From Halictus rubicundus (taxonomy: Eukaryota; Arthropoda; Insecta; Hymenoptera; Halictidae): DNA of 64,000 nt. Location: assembly GCF_050948215.1 (NCBI RefSeq), contig NW_027488926.1, positions 62,001-126,000 of the forward strand, read 5' to 3'. The first letter of the stretch is position 1. Every line of letters begins with the position of its first letter. The notes under the pieces are model-generated. The model searched no databases. It was given only the letters and a program-made list of their open reading frames with translations, and was not told where the DNA came from. Positions 13,281 to 29,534 of this stretch are shown one piece after another. Made by a program: the position numbers and the translations under genes.

Positions 13281-16200
13281 ATCCTCTATCCTATCCTATC
13301 CTCTAACATATCCTATCCGCTATCCTATCCTATCCTCTATCCTATTCTATCCTCTATCCTATCCAATCCTATATCCTATTCTCTATCCTATCCTGTCCTC
13401 TATTCTATCCTATCCTCTATCCTATCCTATCCTCTATCCTATCATATCCTCTATCCTATCCTATCCCCTATCCTATCCTATCCTCTATCCTATCCTATCC
13501 TCTATCCTATCCTATCCTGTATCCTATCCTATCCTCTATCCTATCCTATCCTCTATCCTATTCTATCCTCTATCCTATCCAATCCTATATCCTATTCTCT
13601 ATCCTATCCTATCCTCTATGATATCCTATCCTCTATCCTAACCTATTCTCTATCCTATCCTATCCTCCATCCTATCCTATCCTATCCTCTATCCTATCCT
13701 ATCGTCTATCCTATCATATCCTCTATCCTATCCTATCCCCTATCCTATCCTATCCTCTATCCTATCCTATCCTCTATCCTATCCTATCCTCTATCCTATC
13801 CTATTCTCTATCCTATCCTATCCTCTATCCTATGCTATCCTCTATCGTATCCTATCCTCTATCCTATCCTATCCTCTATCCTATCCTATCCTCTATCCTA
13901 TCCAATCCTCTATCCTATCCTATCCTCTATCCTATCCTATCCTCTATCCTATCCTATCCTCTATCCTATCCTATCCTCTATCCTATTCTATCCTCTATCC
14001 TATCCAATCCTATATCCTATTCTCTATCCTATCCTATCCTCTATGATATCCTATCCTCTATCCTAACCTATTCTCTATCCTATCCTATCCTCTATCCTAT
14101 CCTATCCTCTATCCTATCCTATCCTCTATCCTATCCTATCCTCTATCCTATCCTATCCTCTATCCTATCCTATCCTCTATCCTATCCTATCCACTATCCT
14201 ATCCTATCCTCTATCCTATCCTATCCTCTATCCTATCCTATCCTATCCTATCCTCTATCCTATCCTATCCTATCCTATCCTCTATCCTATCCTATCCTCT
14301 ATCCTATCCTATCCTCTATCCTATACTATCCGCTATCCTATCCAATCCTATATCCTATTCTCTATCCTATCCTATCCTCTATGATATCCTATCCTCTATC
14401 CTAACCTATTCTCGATCCTATCCTATCCTCTATCCTATCCTATCCTATCCTCTATCCTATCCTCTATCCTATCCTCTATCCTATCCAATCCTATATCCTA
14501 TTCTCCATCCTATCCTATCCTCTACCCTATCCTATCCTCTATCAGATCCTATCCTCTATCCTATCCTATCCTCTATCCTATCATATCCTATCCTCTATCC
14601 TATCCTATCCTCTATCCTATCGTATCCTCTATCCTATCGTATCCTCTATCCTATCCTATCGTTTATCCTATCCTATGCTCTATCCTATCCTATTCTCTAT
14701 CCTATCCTATCCTCTATCCTATGCTATCCTCTATCGTATCCTATCCTCTATCCTATCCTATCCTCTACCCTATCCTATCCTCTATCAGATCCTATCCTCT
14801 ATCCTATCCTATCCTCTATCCTATCGTATCCTATCCTCTATCCTATCCTATCCTCTATCCTATCGTATCCTCTATCCTATCGTATCCTCTATCCTATCCT
14901 ATCGTTTATCCTATCCTATGCTCTATCCTATCCTATTCTCTATCCTATCCTATCCTCTATCCTATCCTCTATTCTATCCAATCCTATATCCTATCCTCTA
15001 TCATATCCTATCCTCTATCCTATCCTATCCTCTATCCTATCCTATCCTATCCTCTATCCTATCCTATCCTCTATCCTATCCTATCCTCTATCGTATCCTA
15101 TCCTCTATCCTATCCTATCCTCTATCCTATCCTATCCTATCCGCTATCCTATCCAATCCTATATCCTATTCTCTATTCTATCCTATCCTATCCTCTATCC
15201 TATCGTATCCTCTATCCTATCCTATCCTATCCTATCCTCTATCCTATCCTATCCTCTATCCTATCCTATCCTCTATCCTATACTATCCGCTATCCTATCC
15301 AATCCTATATCCTATTCTCTATCCTATCCTATCCTCTATGATATCCTATCCTCTATCCTAACCTATTCTCGATCCTATCCTATCCTCTATCCTATCCTAT
15401 CCTATCCTCTATCCTATCCTCTATCCTATCCAATCCTATATCCTATTCTCCATCCTATCCTATCCTCTACCCTATCCTATCCTCTATCAGATCCTATCCT
15501 CTATCCTATCCTATCCTCTATCCTATCGTATCCTATCCTCTATCCTATCCTATCCTCTATCCTATCGTATCCTCTATCCTATCGTATCCTCTATCCTATC
15601 CTATCGTTTATCCTATCCTATGCTCTATCCTATCCTATTCTCTATCCTATCCTATCCTCTATCCTATGCTATCCTCTATCGTATCCTATCCTCTATCCTA
15701 TCCTATCCTCTATCCTATCCTATCCTCTATCCTATCCAATCCTCTATCCTATCCTATCCTCTATCCTATCCTATCCTCTATCCTATCCTATCCTCTATCC
15801 TATCCTATCCTCTATCCTATTCTATCCTCTATCCTATCCAATCCTATATCCTATTCTCTATCCTATCCTACCCTCTATGATATCCTATCCTCTATCCTAA
15901 CCTATTCTCTATCCTATCCTATCCTCTATCCTATCCTATCCTCTATCCTATCCTATCCTCTATCCTATCCTATCCTCTATCCTATCCTATCCTCTATCCT
16001 ATCCTATCCTCTATCCTATCCTATCCACTATCCTATCCTATCCTCTATCCTATCCTATCATCTATCCTATCCTATCCTATCCTATCCTATCCTCTATCCT
16101 ATCCTATCCTCTATCCTATCCTATCCTCTATCCTATACTATCCGCTATCCTATCCAATCCTATATCCTATTCTCTATCCTATCCTATCCTCTATGATATC

Positions 16201-18419
16201 CTATCCTCTATCCTAACCTATTCTCGATCCTATCCTATCCTCTATCCTATCCTATCCTATCCTCTATCCTATCCTCTATCCTATCCTCTATCCTATCCAA
16301 TCCTATATCCTATTCTCCATCCTATCCTATCCTCTACCCTATCCTATCCTCTATCAGATCCTATCCTCTATCCTATCCTATCCTCTATCCTATCGTATCC
16401 TATCCTCTATCCTATCCTATCCTCTATCCTATCGTATCCTCTATCCTATCGTATCCTCTATCCTATCCTATCGTTTACCCTATCCTATGCTCTATCCTAT
16501 CCTATTCTCTATCCTATCCTATCCTCTATCCTATCCTCTATTCTATCCAATCCTATATCCTATCCTCTATCATATCCTATCCTCTATCCTATCCTATCCT
16601 CTATCCTATCCTATCCTCTATCCTATCCTATCCTATCCTCTATCCTATCCTATCCTCTATCCTATCCTATCCTCTATCGTATCCTATCCTCTATCCTATC
16701 CTATCCTCTATCCTATCCTATCCTATCCGCTATCCTATCCAATCCTATATCCTATTCTCTATTCTATCCTATCCTCTATCCTATCCTATCCTCTATCCTA
16801 TCCTATCCTCTATCCTATCCTATTCTCTATCCTATCCTATCCTCTATCCTATCCTATCCTCTATCCTATCCTATCCTCTCTCCTATTCTATCCTCTATCC
16901 TATCCAATCCTATATCGTATCCTCTATCCTATCCTATCCTCTATCCTATCCTATCCACTATCCTATCCTATCCTCTATCCTATCCTATCCTCTATCCTAT
17001 CCTACCGTTTATCCTATCCTATCCTCTATCCTATCCTATTCTCTATCCTATCCTATCCTCTATCCTATCCTATCCTCTATCGTATATTATCCTCTATCCT
17101 ATCCTATTCTCTATCCTATCCTATCCTCTATCCTATCCTATTCTCCATCCGATCCTATTCTCTATCCTATCCTATCCTCTATCCTATCCTATTCTCCATC
17201 CGATCCTATCCTCTATCCTATCTTATCCTCTATCCTATCCTATCCTCTATCCTATCCTATCCTCTATCCTATCCTATCCTATCCTCTATCTTATCCTATC
17301 CTCTATCCTATCCTATCCTCTATCATATCCTATCCTCTATCCTATCCAATCCTATATCCTATTCTCTATCCTATCCTATCCTCTATGATATCCTATCCTC
17401 TATCCTAACCTATTCTCTATCCTATCCTATCCTCTATCCTATCCAATCCTATCCTCTATCATATCCTCTATCCTATCCTATCCCCTATCCTATCCTATCC
17501 TCTATCCTATCCTATCCTCTATCCTATCCTATTCTCTATCCTATCCTATCCTCTATCCTATCCTATCCTCTATCCTATCCTATTCTCCATCCTATCCTAT
17601 CCTCTATCCTATCCTATCCTCTATCCTATCCTATCCTCTATCCTATCCTATTCTCTATCCTATCTTATCCTCTATCCTATCCTATCCTCTATCCTATCCT
17701 ATCCTCTATCCTATCCTATCCTCTATCCTATCCTATCCTCTATCCTATCCTATCCTCTATCCTATCTTATCCACTATCCTATCCTATCCTCTATCCTATC
17801 CTATCCTCTATCCTATCCTATCCTATCCTATCCTCTATCCTATCCTATCCTCTATCCTATCCTATCCTATCCTATCCTCTATCCTATCCTATCCTCTATC
17901 AGATCCTATCCTCTATCCTATCCTATCCTCTATCCTATCCTATCCTCTATCCTATCCTATTCTCTATCCTATCCTATCTTTCTATCCTATCCTATCCTCT
18001 ATCCTATCCTATCCTCTCTCCTATTCTATCCTCTATCCTATCCAATCCTATATCGTATCCTCTATCCTATCCTATCCTCTATCCTATCCTATCCACTATC
18101 CTATCCTATCCTCTATCCTATCCTATCCTCTATCCTATCGTATCCTCTATCCTATCCTATCGTTTATCCTATCCTATCCTCTATCCTATCCTATTCTCTA
18201 TCCTATCCTATCCTCTATCCTATCCTATCCTCAATCCTATCCTATCCTCTATCGTATATTATCCTCTATCCTATCCTATTCTCTATCCTATCCTATTCTC
18301 TATCCTATCCTACCCTCTATCCTATCCTATTCTCCATCCGATCCTATCCTCTATCCTATCTTATCCTCTATCCTATCCTATCCTCTATCCTATCCTATCC
18401 TCTATCCTATCCTATCCTA

Positions 18420-21400
18420 TCCTCTATCTTATCGTATCCTCTATCATATCCTATCCTCTATCCTATCCTATCGTTGATCCTATCCTATCCTCTATCCTAT
18501 CCTATCCTCTATCCTATCGTATCCTCTATCATATCCTATCCTCTATCCTATCCAATCCTATATCCTATTCTCTATCCTATCCTATCCTCTATGATATCCT
18601 ATCCTCTATTCTAACCTATTCTCTATCCTATCCTATCCTCTATCCTATCCTATCCTATCCTCTATCCTATCCTCTATCCTATCCTATCCTATCGTTTATC
18701 CTATCCTATCCTCTATCCTATCCTATCCTCTAACATATCCTATCCGCTATCCTATCCTATCCTCTATCCTATTCTATCCTCTATCCTATCCAATCCTATA
18801 TCCTATTCTCTATCCTATCCTATCCGCTATTCTATCCTATCCTCTATCCTATCCTATCCTCTATCCTATCATATCCTCTATCCTATCCTATCCCCTATCC
18901 TATCCTATCCTCTATCCTATCCTATCCTCTATCCTATCCTATCCTCTATCCTATCCTATCCTCTATCCTATCCTATTCTCTATCCTATCCTATCCTCTAT
19001 CCTATGCTATCCTCTATCGTATCCTATCCTTTATCCTATCCTATCCTCTATCCTATCCTATCCGCTATCCTATCCAATCCTATATCCTATTCTCTATCCT
19101 ATCCTATCCTCTATGATATCCTATCCTCTATCCTATACTATCCTCTATCCTATCCTATCCTCTATCCTATCCTATCCTCTATCCTATCCTATCCTCTATC
19201 CTATCCTATTCTCCATCCTATCCTATCCTCTATCCTATCCTATCCTCTATCCTATCCTATCCTCTATCCTATCCTGTCCTCTATCCTATCCTATCCTATC
19301 CTCTATCCTATCCTATCCTCTATCATATCCTATCCTCTATCCTATCCTATCGTTTATCCTATCCTATCCTCTATCCTATCCTATCCTCTATCCTATCCTA
19401 TCCTCTATCCTATCCTATCGTTTATCCTATCCTATCCTCTATCCTATCCTATCGTTTATCCTATCCTATCCTCTATCCTATCCTATCCTCTATCCTATCC
19501 AATCCTCTATCCTATCCTATCCTCTATCCTATCCTATCCTCTATCCTATCCTATCCTCTATCCTATTCTATCCTCTATCCTATCCAATCCTATATCCTAT
19601 TCTCTATCCTATCCTATCCTCTATGATATCCTATCCTCTATCCTAACCTATTCTCTATCCTATCCTATCCTCCATCCTATCCTATCATATCCTCTATCCT
19701 ATCCTATCCCCTATCCTATCCTATCCTCTATCCTATCCTATCCTCTATCCTATCCTATCCTCTATCCTATCCTATCCTCTATCCTATCCTATCCTCTATC
19801 CTATCCTATCCTCTATCCTATCCTATCCACTATCCTATCCTATCCTCTATCCTATCCTATCCTCTATCCTATCCTATCCTATCCTATCCTCTATCCTATC
19901 CTATCCTCTATCCTATCCTATCCTATCCTCTATCCTATCCTCTATCCTATCCAATCCTATATCCTATTCTCCATCCTATCCTATCCTCTATCCTATCCTA
20001 TCCTCTATCAGATCCTATCCTCTATCCTATCCTATCCTCTATCCTATCGTATCCTATCCTCTATCCTATCCTATCCTCTATCCTATCGTATCCTCTATCC
20101 TATCGTATCCTCTATCCTATCCTATCGTTTATCCTATCCTATCCTCTATCCTATCCTATTCTCTATCCTATCCTATCCTCTATCCTATCCTATCCTCTAT
20201 CCTATCCTATCCTCTATCGTATATTATCCTCTATCCTATCCTATTCTCTATCCTATCCTATTCTCTATCCTATCCTATCCTCTATCCTATCCTATTCTCC
20301 ATCCGATCCTATCCTCTATCCTATCTTATCCTCTATCCTATCCTATCCTATCCTCTATCCTATCCTATCCTATCCTATCCTATCCTCTATCCTATCCTAT
20401 CCTCTATCCTATCCTATCCTCTATCGTATATTATCCTCTATCCTATCCTATTCTCTATCCTATCCTATTCTCTATCCTATCCTATCCTCTATCCTATCCT
20501 ATTCTCCATCCGATCCTATCCTCTATCATATCCTATCCTCTATCCTATCCTATCGTTTATCCTATCCTATCCTCTATCCTATCCTATCCTCTAACATATC
20601 CTATCCGCTATCCTATCCTATCCTCTATCCTATTCTATCCTCTATCCTATCCAATCCTATATCCTATACTCTATCCTATCCTATCCTCTATTCTATCCTA
20701 TCCTCTATCCTATCCTATCCTCTATCCTATCATATCCTCTATCCTATCCTATTCTCTATCCTATCCTATCCTCTATCCTATCCTATTCTCTATCCTATCC
20801 TATCCTCTATCCTATGCTATCCTCTATCCTATCCTATTCTCCATCCTATCCTATCCTCTATCCTATCCTATCCTCTATCCTATCCTATCCTCTATCCTAT
20901 CCTATCCTCTATCCTATCCTATCCTATCCTCTATCTTATCGTATCCTCTATCATATCCTATCCTCTATCCTATCCTATCGTTGATCCTATCCTATCCTCT
21001 ATCCTATCCTATCCTCTATCCTATCGTATCCTCTATCATATCCTATCCTCTATCCTATCCAATCCTATATCCTATTCTCTATCCTATCCTATCCTCTATG
21101 ATATCCTATCCTCTATTCTAACCTATTCTCTATCCTATCCTATCCTCTATCCTATCCTATCCTATCCTCTATCCTATCCTCTATCCTATCCTATCCTATC
21201 GTTTATCCTATCCTATCCTCTATCCTATCCTATCCTCTAACATATCCTATCCGCTATCCTATCCTATCCTCTATCCTATTCTATCCTCTATCCTATCCAA
21301 TCCTATATCCTATTCTCTATCCTATCCTATCCGCTATTCTATCCTATCCTCTATCCTATCCTATCCTCTATCCTATCATATCCTCTATCCTATCCTATCC

Positions 21401-23433
21401 CCTATCCTATCCTATCCTCTATCCTATCCTATCCTCTATCCTATCCTATCCTCTATCCTATCCTATCCTCTATCCTATCCTATTCTCTATCCTATCCTAT
21501 CCTCTATCCTATGCTATCCTCTATCGTATCCTATCCTTTATCCTATCCTATCCTCTATCCTATCCTATCCGCTATCCTATCCAATCCTATATCCTATTCT
21601 CTATCCTATCCTATCCTCTATGATATCCTATCCTCTATCCTATACTATCCTCTATCCTATCCTATCCTCTATCCTATCCTATCCTCTATCCTATCCTATC
21701 CTCTATCCTATCCTATTCTCCATCCTATCCTATCCTCTATCCTATCCTATCCTCTATCCTATCCTATCCTCTATCCTATCCTGTCCTCTATCCTATCCTA
21801 TCCTATCCTCTATCCTATCCTATCCTCTATCATATCCTATCCTCTATCCTATCCTATCGTTTATCCTATCCTATCCTCTATCCTATCCTATCCTCTATCC
21901 TATCCTATCCTCTATCCTATCCTATCGTTTATCCTATCCTATCCTCTATCCTATCCTATCGTTTATCCTATCCTATCCTCTATCCTATCCTATCCTCTAT
22001 CCTATCCAATCCTCTATCCTATCCTATCCTCTATCCTATCCTATCCTCTATCCTATCCTATCCTCTATCCTATTCTATCCTCTATCCTATCCAATCCTAT
22101 ATCCTATTCTCTATCCTATCCTATCCTCTATGATATCCTATCCTCTATCCTAACCTATTCTCTATCCTATCCTATCCTCCATCCTATCCTATCATATCCT
22201 CTATCCTATCCTATCCCCTATCCTATCCTATCCTCTATCCTATCCTATCCTCTATCCTATCCTATCCTCTATCCTATCCTATCCTCTATCCTATCCTATC
22301 CTCTATCCTATCCTATCCTCTATCCTATCCTATCCACTATCCTATCCTATCCTCTATCCTATCCTATCCTCTATCCTATCCTATCCTATCCTATCCTCTA
22401 TCCTATCCTATCCTCTATCCTATCCTATCCTATCCTCTATCCTATCCTCTATCCTATCCAATCCTATATCCTATTCTCCATCCTATCCTATCCTCTATCC
22501 TATCCTATCCTCTATCAGATCCTATCCTCTATCCTATCCTATCCTCTATCCTATCGTATCCTATCCTCTATCCTATCCTATCCTCTATCCTATCGTATCC
22601 TCTATCCTATCGTATCCTCTATCCTATCCTATCGTTTATCCTATCCTATCCTCTATCCTATCCTATTCTCTATCCTATCCTATCCTCTATCCTATCCTAT
22701 CCTCTATCCTATCCTATCCTCTATCGTATATTATCCTCTATCCTATCCTATTCTCTATCCTATCCTATTCTCTATCCTATCCTATCCTCTATCCTATCCT
22801 ATTCTCCATCCGATCCTATCCTCTATCCTATCTTATCCTCTATCCTATCCTATCCTATCCTCTATCCTATCCTATCCTATCCTATCCTATCCTCTATCCT
22901 ATCCTATCCTCTATCCTATCCTATCCTCTATCGTATATTATCCTCTATCCTATCCTATTCTCTATCCTATCCTATTCTCTATCCTATCCTATCCTCTATC
23001 CTATCCTATTCTCCATCCGATCCTATCCTCTATCATATCCTATCCTCTATCCTATCCTATCGTTTATCCTATCCTATCCTCTATCCTATCCTATCCTCTA
23101 ACATATCCTATCCGCTATCCTATCCTATCCTCTATCCTATTCTATCCTCTATCCTATCCAATCCTATATCCTATACTCTATCCTATCCTATCCTCTATTC
23201 TATCCTATCCTCTATCCTATCCTATCCTCTATCCTATCATATCCTCTATCCTATCCTATTCTCTATCCTATCCTATCCTCTATCCTATCCTATTCTCTAT
23301 CCTATCCTATCCTCTATCCTATGCTATCCTCTATCCTATCCTATTCTCCATCCTATCCTATCCTCTATCCTATCCTATCCTCTATCCTATCCTATCCTCT
23401 ATCCTATCCTATCCTCTATCCTATCCTATCCTA
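18420..23433. repeat. 2,507-bp tandem duplication within the satellite
   Basis: Two adjacent near-identical copies, about 18,420-20,926 and 20,927-23,433; the boundaries are approximate because of the repeat. Markers repeat at exactly 2,507 bp: CGTTGATCC (18,472 and 20,979), the TATGCTATCC sites at 19,004 and 21,511 and at 20,814 and 23,321, and CTCTATTCTAACC (CTAACC at 18,611 and 21,118). After 23.43 kb the second copy departs from the first. Confidence 0.8.
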
Positions 23434-24489
23434 TCCTCTATCCTATCCTATCCTCTATCATATCCTATCCTCTATCCTATCCTATCGTTTATCCTATCCT
23501 ATCCTCTATCCTATCCTATCCTCTATCCTATCCTATCCTCTATCCTATCCTATCCTCTATCCTATCCAATCCTCTATCCTATCCTATCCTCTATCCTATC
23601 CTATCCTCTATCCTATCCTATCCTCTATCCTATTCTATCCTCTATCCTATCCAATCCTATATCCTATTCTCTATCCTATCCTATCCTCTATGATATCCTA
23701 TCCTCTATCCTAACCTATTCTCTATCCTATCCTATCCTCCATCCTATCCTATCATATCCTCTATCCTATCCTATCCCCTATCCTATCCTATCCTCTATCC
23801 TATCCTATCCTCTATGATATCCTATCCTCTATCCTAACCTATTCTCTATCCTATCCTATTCTCTATCCTATCTTATCCTCTATCCTATCCTATCCTCTAT
23901 CCTATCTTATCCTCTATCCTATCCTATCCTATCCTCTATCCTATCCTATCCTATCCTATCCTATCCTCTATCCTATCCTATCCTCTATCCTATCCTATCC
24001 TCTATCGTATATTATCCTCTATCCTATCCTATTCTCTATCCTATCCTATTCTCTATCCTATCCTATCCTCTATCCTATCCTATTCTCCATCCGATCCTAT
24101 CCTCTATCATATCCTATCCTCTATCCTATCCTATCGTTTATCCTATCCTATCCTCTATCCTATCCTATCCTCTAACATATCCTATCCGCTATCCTATCCT
24201 ATCCTCTATCCTATTCTATCCTCTATCCTATCCAATCCTATATCCTATACTCTATCCTATCCTATCCTCTATTCTATCCTATCCTCTATCCTATCCTATC
24301 CTCTATCCTATCATATCCTCTATCCTATCCTATTCTCTATCCTATCCTATCCTCTATCCTATCCTATTCTCTATCCTATCCTATCCTCTATCCTATGCTA
24401 TCCTCTATCCTATCCTATTCTCCATCCTATCCTATCCTCTATCCTATCCTATCCTCTATCCTATCCTATCCTCTATCCTATCCTATCCT

Positions 24490-27015
24490 CTATCCTATCC
24501 TATCCTATCCTCTATCTTATCGTATCCTCTATCATATCCTATCCTCTATCCTATCCTATCGTTGATCCTATCCTATCCTCTATCCTATCCTATCCTCTAT
24601 CCTATCGTATCCTCTATCATATCCTATCCTCTATCCTATCCAATCCTATATCCTATTCTCTATCCTATCCTATCCTCTATGATATCCTATCCTCTATTCT
24701 AACCTATTCTCTATCCTATCCTATCCTCTATCCTATCCTATCCTATCCTCTATCCTATCCTCTATCCTATCCTATCCTATCGTTTATCCTATCCTATCCT
24801 CTATCCTATCCTATCCTCTAACATATCCTATCCGCTATCCTATCCTATCCTCTATCCTATTCTATCCTCTATCCTATCCAATCCTATATCCTATTCTCTA
24901 TCCTATCCTATCCGCTATTCTATCCTATCCTCTATCCTATCCTATCCTCTATCCTATCATATCCTCTATCCTATCCTATCCCCTATCCTATCCTATCCTC
25001 TATCCTATCCTATCCTCTATCCTATCCTATCCTCTATCCTATCCTATCCTCTATCCTATCCTATTCTCTATCCTATCCTATCCTCTATCCTATGCTATCC
25101 TCTATCGTATCCTATCCTTTATCCTATCCTATCCTCTATCCTATCCTATCCGCTATCCTATCCAATCCTATATCCTATTCTCTATCCTATCCTATCCTCT
25201 ATGATATCCTATCCTCTATCCTATACTATCACTATCCTATTCTATCCTCTATCCTATCCTATCCTCTATCCTATCCTATCCTCTATCCTATCCTATTCTC
25301 CATCCTATCCTATCCTCTATCCTATCCTATCCTCTATCCTATCCTATCCTCTATCCTATCCTGTCCTCTATCCTATCCTATCCTATCCTCTATCCTATCC
25401 TATCCTCTATCATATCCTATCCTCTATCCTATCCTATCGTTTATCCTATCCTATCCTCTATCCTATCCTATCCTCTATCCTATCCTATCCTCTATCCTAT
25501 CCTATCGTTTATCCTATCCTATCCTCTATCCTATCCTATCGTTTATCCTATCCTATCCTCTATCCTATCCTATCCTCTATCCTATCCAATCCTCTATCCT
25601 ATCCTATCCTCTATCCTATCCTATCCTCTATCCTATCCTATCCTCTATCCTATTCTATCCTCTATCCTATCCAATCCTATATCCTATTCTCTATCCTATC
25701 CTATCCTCTATGATATCCTATCCTCTATCCTAACCTATTCTCTATCCTATCCTATCCTCCATCCTATCCTATCATATCCTCTATCCTATCCTATCCCCTA
25801 TCCTATCCTATCCTCTATCCTATCCTATCCTCTATCCTATCCTATCCTCTATCCTATCCTATCCTCTATCCTATCCTATCCTCTATCCTATCCTATCCTC
25901 TATCCTATCCTATCCACTATCCTATCCTATCCTCTATCCTATCCTATCCTCTATCCTATCCTATCCTATCCTATCCTCTATCCTATCCTATCCTCTATCC
26001 TATCCTATCCTATCCTCTATCCTATCCTCTATCCTATCCAATCCTATATCCTATTCTCCATCCTATCCTATCCTCTATCCTATCCTATCCTCTATCAGAT
26101 CCTATCCTCTATCCTATCCTATCCTCTATCCTATCGTATCCTATCCTCTATCCTATCCTATCCTCTATCCTATCGTATCCTCTATCCTATCGTATCCTCT
26201 ATCCTATCCTATCGTTTATCCTATCCTATCCTCTATCCTATCCTATTCTCTATCCTATCCTATCCTCTATCCTATCCTATCCTCTATCCTATCCTATCCT
26301 CTATCGTATATTATCCTCTATCCTATCCTATTCTCTATCCTATCCTATTCTCTATCCTATCCTATCCTCTATCCTATCCTATTCTCCATCCGATCCTATC
26401 CTCTATCCTATCTTATCCTCTATCCTATCCTATCCTATCCTCTATCCTATCCTATCCTATCCTATCCTATCCTCTATCCTATCCTATCCTCTATCCTATC
26501 CTATCCTCTATCGTATATTATCCTCTATCCTATCCTATTCTCTATCCTATCCTATTCTCTATCCTATCCTATCCTCTATCCTATCCTATTCTCCATCCGA
26601 TCCTATCCTCTATCATATCCTATCCTCTATCCTATCCTATCGTTTATCCTATCCTATCCTCTATCCTATCCTATCCTCTAACATATCCTATCCGCTATCC
26701 TATCCTATCCTCTATCCTATTCTATCCTCTATCCTATCCAATCCTATATCCTATACTCTATCCTATCCTATCCTCTATTCTATCCTATCCTCTATCCTAT
26801 CCTATCCTCTATCCTATCATATCCTCTATCCTATCCTATTCTCTATCCTATCCTATCCTCTATCCTATCCTATTCTCTATCCTATCCTATCCTCTATCCT
26901 ATGCTATCCTCTATCCTATCCTATTCTCCATCCTATCCTATCCTCTATCCTATCCTATCCTCTATCCTATCCTATCCTCTATCCTATCCTATCCTCTATC
27001 CTATCCTATCCTATC
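24490..27015. repeat. Third, displaced copy of the 2.5-kb higher-order unit
   Basis: The same ordered variants as the 20.93-23.43 kb copy reappear shifted by 3,581 bp: CGTTGATCC at 24,560, TATGCTATCC at 25,092 and 26,901. A 1-bp shift appears after a local irregularity at about 25,225-25,245, where TATACTATCACTATCC replaces TATACTATCCTCTATCC. About 1.07 kb of other satellite separates it from the second copy. Confidence 0.75.
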
Positions 27016-27934
27016 CTCTATCCTATCCTATCCTCTATCATATCCTATCCTCTATCCTATCCTATCGTTTATCCTATCCTATCCTCTATCCTATCCTATC
27101 CTCTATCCTATCCTATCCTCTATCCTATCCTATCCTCTATCCTATCCAATCCTCTATCCTATCCTATCCTCTATCCTATCCTATCCTCTATCCTATCCTA
27201 TCCTCTATCCTATTCTATCCTCTATCCTATCCAATCCTATATCCTATTCTCTATCCTATCCTATCCTCTATGATATCCTATCCTCTATCCTAACCTATTC
27301 TCTATCCTATCCTATCCTCCATCCTATCCTATCATATCCTCTATCCTATCCTATCCCCTATCCTATCCTATCCTCTATCCTATCCTATCCTCTATGATAT
27401 CCTATCCTCTATCCTAACCTATTCTCTATCCTATCCTATTCTCTATCCTATCTTATCCTCTATCCTATCCTATCCTCTATCCTATCCTATCCTCTATCCT
27501 ATCCAATCCTCCATCCTATCCTATCCTCTATCCTATCCTATCCTCTATCCTATCCTATCCTCTATCCTATCCTATCCTCTATCCTATTCTATCCTCTATC
27601 CTATCCAATCCTATATCCTATTCTCTATCCTATCCTATCCTCTATGATATCCTATCCTCTATCCTAACCTATTCTCTATCCTATCCTATCCTCTATCCTA
27701 TCCTATCCTCTATCCTATCCTATCCTCTATCCTATCCTATCCTCTATCCTATCCTATCCTCTATCCTATCATATCCTCTATCCTATCTTATCCACTATCC
27801 TATCCTATCCTCTATCCTATCATATCCGCTATCCTATCCTATCCTCTATCCTATTCTATCCTCTATCCTATCCAATCCTATATCCTATACTCTATCCTAT
27901 CCTATCCTCTATTCTATCCTATCCTCTATCCTAT

Positions 27935-29525
27935 CCTATCCTCTATCCTATCATATCCTCTATCCTATCCTATTCTCTATCCTATCCTATCCTCTATCCT
28001 ATCCTATTCTCTATCCTATCCTATCCTCTATCCTATGCTATCCTCTATCCTATCCTATTCTCCATCCTATCCTATCCTCTATCCTATCCTATCCTCTATC
28101 CTATCCTATCCTCTATCCTATCCTATCCTCTATCCTATCCTATCCTATCCTCTATCCTATCCTATCCTCTATCATATCCTATCCTCTATCCTATCCTATC
28201 GTTTATCCTATCCTATCCTCTATCCTATCCTATCCTCTATCCTATCCTATCCTCTATCCTATCCTATCCTCTATCCTATCCAATCCTCTATCCTATCCTA
28301 TCCTCTATCCTATCCTATCCTCTATCCTATCCTATCCTCTATCCTATTCTATCCTCTATCCTATCCAATCCTATATCCTATTCTCTATCCTATCCTATCC
28401 TCTATGATATCCTATCCTCTATCCTAACCTATTCTCTATCCTATCCTATCCTCCATCCTATCCTATCATATCCTCTATCCTATCCTATCCCCTATCCTAT
28501 CCTATCCTCTATCCTATCCTATCCTCTATGATATCCTATCCTCTATCCTAACCTATTCTCTATCCTATCCTATTCTCTATCCTATCTTATCCTCTATCCT
28601 ATCCTATCCTCTATCCTATCCTATCCTCTATCCTATCCAATCCTCCATCCTATCCTATCCTCTATCCTATCCTATCCTCTATCCTATCCTATCCTCTATC
28701 CTATCCTATCCTCTATCCTATTCTATCCTCTATCCTATCCAATCCTATATCCTATTCTCTATCCTATCCTATCCTCTATGATATCCTATCCTCTATCCTA
28801 ACCTATTCTCTATCCTATCCTATCCTCTATCCTATCCTATCCTCTATCCTATCCTATCCTCTATCCTATCCTATCCTCTATCCTATCCTATCCTCTATCC
28901 TATCATATCCTCTATCCTATCTTATCCACTATCCTATCCTATCCTCTATCCTATCATATCCTCTATCCTATCCTATTCTCTATCCTATCCTATCCTCTAT
29001 CCTATCCTATTCTCTATCCTATCCTATCCTCTATCCTATGCTATCCTCTATCCTATCCTATTCTCCATCCTATCCTATCCTCTATCCTATCCTATCCTCT
29101 ATCCTATCCTATCCTCTATCCTATCCTATCCTCTATCCTATCCTATCCTATCCTCTATCCTATCCTATCCTCTATCATATCCTATCCTCTATCCTATCCT
29201 ATCGTTTATCCTATCCTATCCTCTATCCTATCCTATCCTCTATCCTATCCTATCCTCTATCCTATCCTATCCTCTATCCTATCCAATCCTCTATCCTATC
29301 CTATCCTCTATCCTATCCTATCCTCTATCCTATCCTATCCTCTATCCTATTCTATCCTCTATCCTATCCAATCCTATATCCTATTCTCTATCCTATCCTA
29401 TCCTCTATGATATCCTATCCTCTATCCTAACCTATTCTCTATCCTATCCTATCCTCCATCCTATCCTATCATATCCTCTATCCTATCCTATCCCCTATCC
29501 TATCCTATCCTCTATCCTATCCTAT
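27935..29525. repeat. 1,003-bp higher-order unit, about 1.6 copies, interrupted by the transposon
   Basis: Markers recur at 1,003 bp (59 x 17): CATATCC at 27,952 and 28,955, and the TATGCTATCC site at 28,035 and 29,038. The second copy follows the first until about 29,525 and then departs (TATCCCC versus TATCCTCTATGATATCC), some ten bases before the transposon. The same 1,003-bp spacing occurs at 49,154/50,157. Confidence 0.75.
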
Positions 29526-29534
29526 CCCCTATCC

